DNA of 64,000 nucleotides. Source: Nemopilema nomurai (lineage: Eukaryota > Cnidaria > Scyphozoa > Rhizostomeae > Rhizostomatidae). The notes under the pieces are model-generated. The model was not told where the DNA came from. It made no database searches and saw nothing but the letters and a program-made list of their open reading frames with translations. The stretch is taken from contig ML133471.1 in NCBI GenBank assembly GCA_003864495.1, forward strand, positions 1,584,001 to 1,648,000, written 5' to 3'. This document shows, one piece after another, positions 1 to 10,800 of this stretch (within the stretch, counting starts at the first letter, position 1; every line of letters begins with the position of its first letter). A program made the translations under genes and the position numbers.

Positions 1-281
1 TAAACTTATAAATAACAAAGCGCGAAAGCCATTTGGCGACTTATTGCTCGCTAAAATACAACAGTGGCTCTTAACATCAATTTCGATACTATGCAATTGC
101 ATTGCATCCCATTACGAATATATAGTGCGAAGGTGACCCGATCCAAAACGAAGAATGTTCTGCCCATTGCTACCATCTTTACCGCGCCTTCAATTCAAAC
201 TTAATTTGGATGACGTCATTTTAGGGTTGTTGTCGCCAGACATGGCGAGGGCTGTCGTCCAGCGTTGAAGAATATCGAAGA
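1..281 (+). promoter_or_regulatory. 5' flank of RNF26-like gene
   Basis: This stretch lies upstream of the RNF26-like start codon and should contain its promoter and 5' leader. It has a CRE-like TGACGTCA at about 211-218. No convincing TATA box placement or upstream coding exon could be established. Assignment as promoter is inference from position. Confidence 0.3.
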
Positions 282-1742
282 ATGGAAAATTGTTTTCTCC
301 AGACTCAAGAAAATACAACCGATGCTTCAAAGGGCTCGTTCAGCTTGTTTACATTTTTTGTTAATTGTGTAGCTGGAACACTAACGACAATATCGAGTTG
401 TGTTTTTACCGTCTTGGATTTTGGATTTCATTACTTTTGCTCTCTTACATTCAGGTGTTTTAAAGCAGTCCATCATATGTTTCAAATATTCGATACGTTT
501 TTGGCATTTTTGAAAAGCCTGCTTCAACTAAATTTCAGTTTGGCGGATCGCAGCCTGAACAGTGGAGTGGAAATGTTGACAAACGCCTATCGTTACTCGC
601 TGGCTGCTGCAGCAGCGGTTTACCAGTTCATCTGGGATATTCCGTTTGCCTGCTCTGGACTTCTCTATCATTACTATCTGCTTGTCATCGATCTCTTGTC
701 ACATGTGCTTGCAAGAACTTGGGGGAAATATCTGGAGTCATATGAGAGCTTGCTACAACTTTGTTACAGGACGTATGACGTTTTGGGAGGTGCATCATCA
801 GGGATTTATTCCGAAATACTTGCTCTAGCAGAATCAAGCCGTGCCTCACTCATTCATGTACAGCAGTCGTTAACCGCAAAAACTCTGGAGTACTACACGG
901 AGTTGTGGAATATTCTTAGCTGCACTGCTGAGTTTATTTGGCAGATTTCTAGCTATATTTGTACAAAAGTGATGTCCCTGCCCGAAATCCTGCTTGAATC
1001 AATCTTATCTAGCCTTGTTACAGCTTGGGGCTTCATTACAGAAACTATACAGCAGATATGCACAATTTTCGAGAGCATAGCAGAGTTTATTGTTTTACCA
1101 TTCAGTCTAAAGAACATAGAGGCATTGGTGGCTTCTATGTTTACTTTGGTAAGAACAATTGTTGCAATACCATTTGGCATAGTTTCGTTTATTGGGACTG
1201 TCATATGCAAAGTCACAACAGAAGTTGCAGCTGAGTGCAAAGATGCTATTTCAAGTTTTGTTCAGATTTTTGACTGGTTTTTCAAATCTATTTCAACAAT
1301 GTTTGTGTGGTTCATAATTTTCTTTTCAGTTTGCACTCTTGTTTTATTTTTACTAAAGAGGTGTAATATAACGAGTGGATTATTAAACTGTGGAAAGAAG
1401 ATTTTAAGATACTTATACCACGTAGAAGAAGACAACAGGGTGGAGAGAACAGCACAGATATCAGAGAGTCAAAGAGATGTGATTGAGCAGCAAACCTGCC
1501 AAAATCAGATTCCTGTTGATGAAGTACCACCTGGACCAAGTGCAAAGACCTCTTTCATAGAGGATGAAAAGACATCATGCATCATTTGCCAAGATAGTGA
1601 GAAAACAACTGTATTGCTTCCTTGCAAGCACCTTTGTGTTTGTGAAGAATGTGCTAAAAAGCTTTTTCAGTCAGTTAGAAGAAAAAGGGATTGTCCATTA
1701 TGTCGAACAAAGATTGAACATATCATGAAAGTTTATGTGTAA
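282..1742 (+). CDS. RNF26: RNF26-like multi-pass membrane E3 ubiquitin ligase
   Basis: An intact single-exon ORF of 486 codons starting with ATG. The first two thirds are hydrophobic and contain several candidate membrane segments, the clearest at residues about 340-362. The C-terminus carries an IAP-like RING finger: C433-x2-C436, C448-x-H450, two further cysteines near 455-458, and C471-x2-C474, ending in KVYV. A multi-pass N-terminus with the RING at the extreme C-terminus and a final xVYx is the architecture of vertebrate RNF26, an ER-membrane ubiquitin ligase of about 430 residues that organises perinuclear endosomes and modulates STING. The family call comes from architecture and RING motif. 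The role in this organism is inferred. All zinc ligands look present. A possible polyadenylation signal AATAAA lies at 2912-2917. Confidence 0.85.
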   Translation: MENCFLQTQENTTDASKGSFSLFTFFVNCVAGTLTTISSCVFTVLDFGFHYFCSLTFRCFKAVHHMFQIFDTFLAFLKSLLQLNFSLADRSLNSGVEMLTNAYRYSLAAAAAVYQFIWDIPFACSGLLYHYYLLVIDLLSHVLARTWGKYLESYESLLQLCYRTYDVLGGASSGIYSEILALAESSRASLIHVQQSLTAKTLEYYTELWNILSCTAEFIWQISSYICTKVMSLPEILLESILSSLVTAWGFITETIQQICTIFESIAEFIVLPFSLKNIEALVASMFTLVRTIVAIPFGIVSFIGTVICKVTTEVAAECKDAISSFVQIFDWFFKSISTMFVWFIIFFSVCTLVLFLLKRCNITSGLLNCGKKILRYLYHVEEDNRVERTAQISESQRDVIEQQTCQNQIPVDEVPPGPSAKTSFIEDEKTSCIICQDSEKTTVLLPCKHLCVCEECAKKLFQSVRRKRDCPLCRTKIEHIMKVYV

Positions 1743-3440
1743 AAGTAAAAGACTGCCACACTTAAAAGAAGAGGGTGTTGTAAATAGCATAATTTAAGAC
1801 ATTTCAACCACACGAAACTAATGAAATCTGCTTTTTGCTTACTTTTTGAAGAGTTACTGCAATACAGTAAGATGCATTTAGTTACTGCAATACCATAAAC
1901 TGCATCTTGTTGCTGCAATACAGTAAGATGGGTTTAGTCACTGCAATACAGTAAGATTAGTGGGTGCTGCCTAAACAGAACTCTGCCCTTCCTACCCTGT
2001 GTATCAAGTGTACTCCAAAATTGTAATGGGTGTAAGTCATACGTAGTTGTGAACAGAAGACTCTTGACTTTCTCTCCCAGTAAGACCAGACTGACTTGTT
2101 CATTTAATTTCTGTAATAGCATTGATGAAAGCTTTTCTCATGCACTTCAAATAACTGTCAAAATTCCTAGCCCATACTTTGAATTTTACTGACCTTTAAA
2201 CATACTGTGGTATCCATTTTTAGAAAGGTATTTTAGTTAGTTATTCTTATTTTAAATGCTGTATGCTTCAAAATTTAGCATTTGATTGCATTAGTAAATT
2301 TCCTTTGATACCAAAAATATTTGCATGTTCTAAGCTTCAGAGGGAACAACAGGCATAGTGATTATGGTTTCATGTTTTTGATAATTGTAACAGCTACCTT
2401 TTAAATACAATATAGACCTTTAATATAGGTGCTAAATTTTGAGCATTTAATGTCAACGTAAAACCAGAAAGTGATCAGTCAATTTTGCCAATTTTATGTT
2501 TTGTCTTAAGTAGCAGAATTGCATTGCTATTTTATACAAATTTTAGGGTTTAGAGGTGAACCAAGAGTTGCATTTTATCAAGTCACCTTTTACCAGGCCT
2601 GAAGATCCGTCTAAAACAGTTTTATGATTACAGAATGGATTTCTAAATCTATTTTTACTGTGTTTCCCCATTAGGTATTTCAATATTTTTTTCAATAATC
2701 ATATTTCCATGAATCCAAAAGTAAACTTCCCTAGAATGCCAAGCATTCAGAACTTCACTTGCTTTCATCCATGGTTGCAGCCTATACTAAACCCTTTCAT
2801 ATTGTGCCCCCCCCCCCCACCAATTTAAAAATATAAATTGCCAGCCCTGTTTAAAGGGGACCATCCAAGTAGAATTTGAGAATTTATGGCACGCTTTTTC
2901 ATGAGGGAAACAATAAACTGTTTTTTCCTTTTTGGCTGGCCAGGGCCACTTAAGTATCTTATAGTAGTTTGTATTTTTAGAGGACTAGTTGTTATTTAAG
3001 CCCCGTGTCTTGCGAGTTGTGATGGTTAACAGTTCTATTATTAAGCATATTTTTAATGCTTTTAGCTACCGTTATCAAGATTGCTATAAATCATAACTTT
3101 TTGTTTGAAGATTATTTGATTCTAAGAACACCAAACATTGTTTGCTTGAACTGCATTCTTTATACATTTGAGAGATTTGCTTTATAAAGATGCGATGAAA
3201 TGAAATGTTTACATACTTGTGTATTTAATATTGCGACTGGTGATGTTAATGCGCAAAACAGACGTTCCAGCAGTTTTGCTAGGCAGTGCTAGAAATAATT
3301 TCAATTCTAGTTCTGTTAAAAAGAACAGGCTAGCAGCTTCTGCATTGCTCTGTTAAAAAATATATATGACAAATATGTTATAAAAGAGCCTTCGAAAGTT
3401 CATCAGAAGTTTTAGCGAACAAGTCAATAATATGTTCCAC
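1743..3440 (+). other. 3' flank/3'UTR of RNF26-like gene, AT-rich, no gene seen
   Basis: AT-rich sequence downstream of the RNF26-like stop codon. It contains a short tandem repeat (1852-1965), an AATAAA at 2912-2917 and a poly-C run near 2808-2819. No ORF here resembles a protein. Confidence 0.5.
1852..1965. repeat. Short tandem repeat, 3-4 degenerate copies
   Basis: The motif GTTACTGCAATACAGTAAGA recurs with small changes about every 30-36 bases within the probable 3'UTR of the RNF26-like gene. Seen directly in the sequence. Confidence 0.75.
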
Positions 3441-4225
3441 ATCAAGGGACAGCAAAATTTTCTATTCGGTGGTCATTGCAAGCAGGGATTCTAATCTTTC
3501 TTGGATCATGCTTGATCATGTTTTGATCCTCTTTAACGACCTCTGCGGTAGTGGAGCTAACAGGAACGGCCACAGCAATTGAACACACCCGACATAGCGT
3601 TGGGTATGCGTCTATCAGCTTGTAGTCTGGATAACAGAGGATGGAAAGTGCATCAATGAAGGAAGGTTGTCTTATCATCCTCTAGTTTTCATTAACCTTT
3701 TCAACCGCAAGTGTACCCCTGTCATTTCTGTATGAGCATCTACGGCCCTTACCGCTCTCTCATCTGCACGATCCTCACCTATGAAATTGTTAGCATGGGC
3801 AGAGGCTTCTCCATTGGCATCATCATCATCATCACTGCTGACAGCGTCTGTGTCGTCCTCATTCTGGAACAACAGGCTAAACTTTCGGAATAACTCGAAG
3901 AAGCTAAATAGCTCATCCGCACACTTGTAGGAATCTATCTTGTATGCATAGCAAAACCCTTCAAGGACACTCTGTATTGTTTGAGGAAGTAAGGAAAGCG
4001 ACTAGGGGCGAAGTGTAAAAAAGCTTCCAGCAAGGTTTGGTCCTTTCTAAAACGCTCCCTGATTCCACTAGAAACTTTATCCACTGCAACATAGAATCTA
4101 TCGCGCTTCCAATGATCTGCTGGTGCCAAAGCTGGTTCATCAATGGCCTGCTTACCATCCATTATCCTTCGATTTCTCATTCTGGCGGACTTCCATGATA
4201 CTAGGCAATCAGAACCAATGGTCAC
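3440..4225 (-). pseudogene. hAT-family (ZMYM1-like) transposase remnant
   Basis: Three adjacent minus-strand ORF pieces read in transposase order. The 4225-3935 part has a block (DHWKRDRFYVAVDKV, then IRERF) like the domain before the catalytic core of ZMYM1/TTF-type hAT proteins. The 3872-3675 part is an acidic linker. The 3678-3442 part ends with AYPTLCRVCSIAVAVPVSST followed by TAE, the hAT C-terminal dimerisation signature. The frame is broken and no start or terminal repeats were found, so this is a dead fragment. It lies between RNF26 and NUP153 on the opposite strand. Confidence 0.65.
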
Positions 4226-4832
4226 CCTTTCTTCCCTTCTCCAACGACTTAGCCAAAGTTCTAGCGTGGCTCCTTATCAACGAGAACCGTCGAGCTGTCT
4301 TTTCTGAGCGGTATGGTCATCGTTTTGTTAAATTTCCTGGAGATGCATCTTTGGCCACACTTCACTCAATTTCAAAAATTTTATCGAATTTTCTTTTCCA
4401 TCGAATTTTTTCTTTCACTTATTTGATTCTTAACCCTCCCAGGTTCAATTTCATGACTGCTATCTCTGTTGAGTGATCATATTGCCCCCACCCCCAAAAA
4501 TTTCTGTTTCTCCCGAAATTAAATCTTGTAAAGGGGTGCTAATTATACTGTCTTATTTGCTGGATTGCTATGGGGGGATGGGCTTGTAACAATGCATTGT
4601 TAGATTTTCCCGCGTGACTGGCGCATTCGCTTAGCCGAATTGCATGACGGGATGTTGCAAGCCGCCATGTCTAATTTCGAAAGGCCTTTCCGTTGCGGAA
4701 TGCGTGCGTGGTACCGAACTGGCCTACGCTTATGCTGAGCTTCAGCTCTTGCCTGCATCAACAGCAACGGATATTGTTGAAATTCATTTTCTTTCGTATG
4801 TGAGAATTTTTACTGAAGTTTTTCATTGATAA
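4226..4832. other. 5' flank of NUP153 gene
   Basis: Intergenic sequence between the hAT remnant and the NUP153 start. It includes a short C-rich/A-rich tract near 4485-4500 and a GC-richer stretch at 4600-4750 that could hold the promoter. No coding feature was recognised. Confidence 0.3.
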
Positions 4833-7800
4833 ATGGATCCAGAGGATCACATTCACAAGCCCCAGGCTACTGGAAAAATTCGTGTGAGCCATGGCGGGCG
4901 AATTCGTGCTAAACCGTACTCAAGAAAAAAAGTTAAGCAGCCTGAGGAGCCCGAAATTAAAGTGGATCAAACCAAGGTTTGTCTTAATTTGATGATAATA
5001 GAAATATTCTTTTCCGAATTTTTTTCCCCTACACGTTCGACTGAATATGTAATTGCATCTCACCGTTGATTAAATTATTTCTTTGGCAAGTTCTGGCCTA
5101 ACACACGATAAGAGGTCGTCACATGCATTTTTCATCGATGCATCTTAGGAGACACTGCAGTAGACCAGACAAAGTCTTTTCTCTGGACTGGCATGCTTAC
5201 ATTACCATTAATGTGTACTGAAAATTAACTTGATATTGGTATGATGCAGCTCTGTTTCACAGTTCACGTGGGAATTTCGAAAGACCGTTGAAATTCTTGC
5301 CTGTGATGCAAAGTTGCAAACCAAATCTTGCTCAATATCTCAATATGAAAACAATCAACTTTGCATAGGTCCGTGATGGACGAGTGCTGTTTTGGCGTAA
5401 TTGTGCATTATTTGTTAAAGTTTCTTATATAGAAATGGTGCTTGCTCATGAAACGGGAAGTGTACAATATGTACAAAAAGGAAATTTGGTTGTCTAAATA
5501 TATTAGTGATTCTTTTGAGATATGATTTCTCAGATATTTCCAGGTTTTGAGACTGATTTGCAAAGTATTTTTAGCAAGAAGCGTAAAAAGGGCTTTAACT
5601 GATCATGATAAGAAAATATTTCTTAGATTTATATGAAAATCTAGTTTTCAGAAAAAGGGAATTTATGTAAATATACTTGTATCTAAAAATGAAGAAATAG
5701 GTTGTTCAATGTCAAATCAAAAGGCCATGATATCTGTCATCACAAAACTGTTTGCAATTCAACAGTTTTAAGCCATCCAAAGTCTAATAAAACCTAAAAT
5801 TAAAATAAAAGTTCAACATTAGGCCCAGATATATACAATATTGATAATATGTACATTTTAGATAAAATCTGGAGTGACAAAAACATAAGATTATCCATCT
5901 ATCAGACATTAAAGGAAGCATTGTCTGTAGATATTCCATTGTCTCATATATTATGATGAAATTTAGCATATTAGCTAAAATTTTGCTTATCTAGAAGGTT
6001 GGTGCTAGAAATATGAAATTTCCTTAACCATTACTTTCCCACTACCCTAGCATAATTGTGATTTTGTTTTCATTACTTGAATTTGAATTTTTTTATACAT
6101 TTATCTTTTTTGTCCTTTGCTTGTGGCAAAAGTTCTCATTTGCCTGGAAAATGAGGTATCTTTATTTTTTTTCTCAAAATATGTGTTAAAAATGAAGCAG
6201 AATAAATGAAAACAGTGATGTCCAAAGAGTGAAATTGTAATCATATCTTTGAGATCAACTCAAACTTTCCCCCAAAATTAAAACATCTGATACTCACTTT
6301 TGACCCATGCTGACAGAACTAGCAGCGCTTCACTCTGCAGATTTGTAATGACAATCAACATAGAAGAGAGGCAGGAGGAAAATGGCATTTGTGACCTGAA
6401 CTGTATGTACTTGGGATTTTGGAGGCCCATGAAAACATTACAACTTGAACAAAAAGTTTGATTGAACTTTTTATCTTTCACATAAATGCAAGAAAGATAT
6501 CAGCTTGTGTTTCAACGAAAAATTCACAAATCAATGAGAGAAGTTATGTAGTGATTATCTAGGTGCTCAAACAATCAAGCCCATAAACTTTTTTAGGTGA
6601 ATACATAGGGGCTCACACTCTATCAGGGGGCCCTCATCTCAGGGCCTGATAGCACACAACCTCTTTTCTTGGCAAAAAAGAGAACTTTGAAAGGAAGGCT
6701 AGATGCATGCACTTGATCTCATTTTCACTGCTCTCGCTGTTGATTCAGCCTGCTGTGGCTGTTTAAGCTAATTACCATAAGCTAACCAGAAAATTAATGT
6801 GATGTCCACTGCAGGGACAAGGGAGCATGATGTGTCCACATGTATGTGATGTCATGTATGATGCTGAATCAAGGCTTTTGCCTTTAAAGACTAGTATGGC
6901 TCATTTGCTTGATCATATCACATCAGGCTTAAACATGTAAAGCCCATACTCTAGGGCTTTGCTTGGGGCCCATCATGAAAATGATATAATTTTGTACTTT
7001 TTACTTGACCATTAATCTAAAGCATATCTTGTGACCAATCCAGCATACTCAAGCTAAAATAAAAAAGCCCACTCCCTAATGGAACAATCACATAAGAAAT
7101 CCCATCCCAATCAAGCATGACTCCTTCCTGTGTATTATTCAAAAGCATACGGTTAAAGCTGTTGAATGATTCTGAATGGATATCCCTCCAAACCTTTATC
7201 AATGGCAGAAATATTTTGGAAATCACTTGTCACATGTAATTTTGAAGCAATCACTGTCAGTTGCAAAGCATCAATTTCAAAGTTGCATCAAAATAGGAAT
7301 ATTCAAAATACTTCCTAGGACATTTTCATGTCATGTGGCATGCATTCCTGTCTTTATCTACATTTCATGGGATTAGATTTTGAGTATTCTTGTTGGCATT
7401 ACAGGATTTTAAGAGTTGATTTTTCTTAGTTTCTACTTTGTTGTTTTTATCAACACAACAAGGTGCATATAGAACTACTGGAACTATGCTGGGATGAAAT
7501 AGAAATTTATAAGCAAAAAGGTTTTGTTCATTAAACTAAGCAAAAAATCTTACTGTGATATGGACTCAGCTTAGCAGATAATGTATTTTGAGCAACTCTA
7601 CAAAATATTTTGGCACGACGTTCAGTTTTACCGGCATCTGTTGCTACTTTAGGTTGTAAGATGACAAAACAACTGTAGTGAAGCAAGTGATTAAAATTTC
7701 AAATGTATGATTAAATTTGTAGGAAGTTGATAGGTAAATTGAAGGAGTGCACATTTCAGATGAAAGCCAGATGCTCAACCCTTGCATCTAGGATTAATAT

Positions 7801-10800
7801 TTAATGGAGTTTATTTCAATATAAGGACAATATTTTGGTGGCTTCTTGTCAGCAAACGTGTTTGAAGCATAAGTGCTTGGAAATTGGCACACTATCAAAG
7901 TTTATATGTGCTGCCCTCAGTTTTTGTCAGTGTTTAAGATTAACCTGTCTCAGATCACTGGTTGTATTATTGTATAGGCTGTTTGCACTATAAAAAAGGT
8001 AAATGCATTACAGTCACTGGCTTTAGACAAGAAAACTTTTTCCTTTGTTTCAGCCATGTTAACAATGCACTAAAGCATTCCAATAATTTACAATGAAAAT
8101 AACTAGTAAATGCAAAGATTCAAAAAATGTAAATGAACAACTTTGCTGAATTGCTTTTCAAGCTCTTTTACTTCCATTTCACCTGTGTGTTACTAATAAA
8201 GACAATGATGTGTGAAATTATCTTTTTGCTCTGCAACTGACTTCTGACTTCTCAACATTCCCAGGATTTATTTTCTCTGGGGAGTGTTAAACCAAGATGT
8301 GCTTAAAGCATGCAAAAATTATGGCTCTGCTGTTCAGTGCTATTTAAAAGTTTTGTTGCATCAAACAGTTCTTTATTAACATATATATAACACATTTTGC
8401 TATGCAGGTCAGGCTGTTCTTTGTCTAAATATTCTTCTATCCTTAGAAATTTGAATCGCATGATGTTTTATGTACTTTTAGCCATTGTTTATCATCATAG
8501 TTGCAATGTCATAAACATGCTAAAAACTTGGTAACTCACACCAGTTGATCAAAAGTTATTTTAGAAACTTTTTCAAAGCCAGATAGTTTTAATTCCCCTC
8601 CATCAATACGTTAATAATGTATAGTCTACTTTCACATTTTCATCACATGAGAGTTAATTCATGGTAATGGTAGCATGTGTGCTTACACCAACTGATAATG
8701 AACATTTGACAGTTGAGTGTGCTCGACCTTGACCGTTTTATTCGTCGTCATCTGCCAGAAGGTGTCCTTAAAAGAGATGTAGTGTTTCTAATCAGGAGTG
8801 TCTGTTTTGTAGGGATTTCTTGGAAAAGTTGCGAGTTATGTCGTACCCCAGTGGATATCAAGCTGGTTCTCCAGTAGCAAGCCAGTACGTATGGTTCTTT
8901 CTGGATTCTTCTCGAACATGTACATTTTTACAGGATTCTTGGACAACAGCTTTAATTTAATTGAACTGTAGTTGAACTTTTCCTGATGTGCGTTCTGGTC
9001 GATTTAACTTTAGTTGTCAATAAGCCGTAGTTTCCCTCCAGAGTTAAATCTCGCAATGTTTTAAAAGGCAAAGGCTTCTCCTAAAGAAATGATTCTTATC
9101 GTTTTCTATTCTTCTACTGTATTCTCAAATATATTGACTAGTTGAATGAGATCCGACTTTTTGAATGTTTAAGAAGAAGGCTAGGAAAGACCACCCACCC
9201 AATGGTTCATATATTTCTTTGCCTTGCTTTTAATTTTACATGTCTTTTTCTGTGTGGGGTTTTGAGGTCAATCCTTTCCTTTCTAGACAATAAAAGAAGA
9301 GGATGAAGGGAGCGACCGCAGCGAAAATGAAGATGTTGAAGATGAAGATGGTGATAATGAAGACACGAATTACAGTAGCAAAGAAAGGCCAACTTTAAGC
9401 AGCAAGGGACAGAACCTGTTGGTTGCAAATCACGTCATTCAACCTCGTCCAAAAAAGAATATAACATCGACGCCAATGGTCAGAAACATGCCTTCTTTTG
9501 CCATTATGAGCTCAGAAGTCAGGGATCCAAAAGAAGGACCCTCAAACCAGAGTGATGATGCTTTTGAAGGAGGCAGTACAACCAAGAGGTCCTCTTCGCA
9601 GCTGCTTACGGTCGATATGGATGACAGTGACGATGCTCTGCCACCTATCAAGCAAGAACGAACTGAAAAGGGTCCCTCTCTGTTGAATTCTTTCCAGTTT
9701 TCTATGGGTACAAAGCCAATTGGGCCACCTCAGCGGTTTCTTACGGCAAAGAACAGGCCCTCGTTTAAAGTGTCGAGTTTTGTTTCGTCGAGTCCACTTT
9801 TACCTGATACTTCTTCACAGTCATCGTCTTTCTACCCTGGCAGGACATCCTTTGGAGGTGCCTCCTCTTTGCAAAATAGGACTGTAAAGCGACAACGGGT
9901 TTCCCCAGTTGCTTTGAGCACTCGATCTAGGAAGGCCAACATCAAGCCTAAATCATTGTCAAACCTGAAGATGACTGCTGTCACTAGTGACACTGCAAGG
10001 AAAATTTTGGGAGCGTTAGAGAGAATGTCATCTCCAGTGCAAGACGCCTCAAAACTGCCAGGCTCACCTTCATCTGTCCTGTTCAATCCACCAAAGAAGG
10101 CAAAAGAAAGCTTGTTCAACTCGCCAGTAAACCGATCGAAGTGGATGACTAATCCGCCACCAACAAGTGTTTTGGTGACCCCTCAATCATTGCAAATACA
10201 GCAGCTAGAAAAACGAAAAACTGAACAACCAATATTAAGGTTTAGCGAGATAAGGCAAAGTGTCCCTGTTGGCACCTTCAAGTCTCGTGGTCTGCCTACA
10301 TCGTTTTCGCCAGAAGAAAGTCATAGAGCTGGGGGGAAGATGAGACAACCACGCAAGTCTTCCCACCAACCTGCAGTCAAGGAAATAGAAGACGAGCCTG
10401 TCAATACTTTGCCAGAAATCCGCAATGCACCAGCCTTGATTATCTCAAGTTTGCCGAAAATTAGCTTTGATGGAATCACTGTTAGCACGGCCAGCATGAC
10501 AACAGGACAGCCATCAGTCATCAAGGAAAAGAGTCAGACAGGAAGTGACAAAGTTGTTGCTGAGTCATTTCGGTTTTCAGCGCCTGGAAAAATATCAGAT
10601 GAAAATGTCAAGCCAGTTGGAAAGACTGTTACAAATACATTCCAGTTCAGCATACCAGTTGCAAAAGAATCGACTGAGCAGAGTAAGAATTCAAAAAGGG
10701 AAAGGAATGAAAAAGCAGCGATAAGCAAAACTAATGATTTAGCGGAATCAAACAACACAGTTAGTTCTTTGAAATCTGGTGCCAAGACGGAGATGCCTTC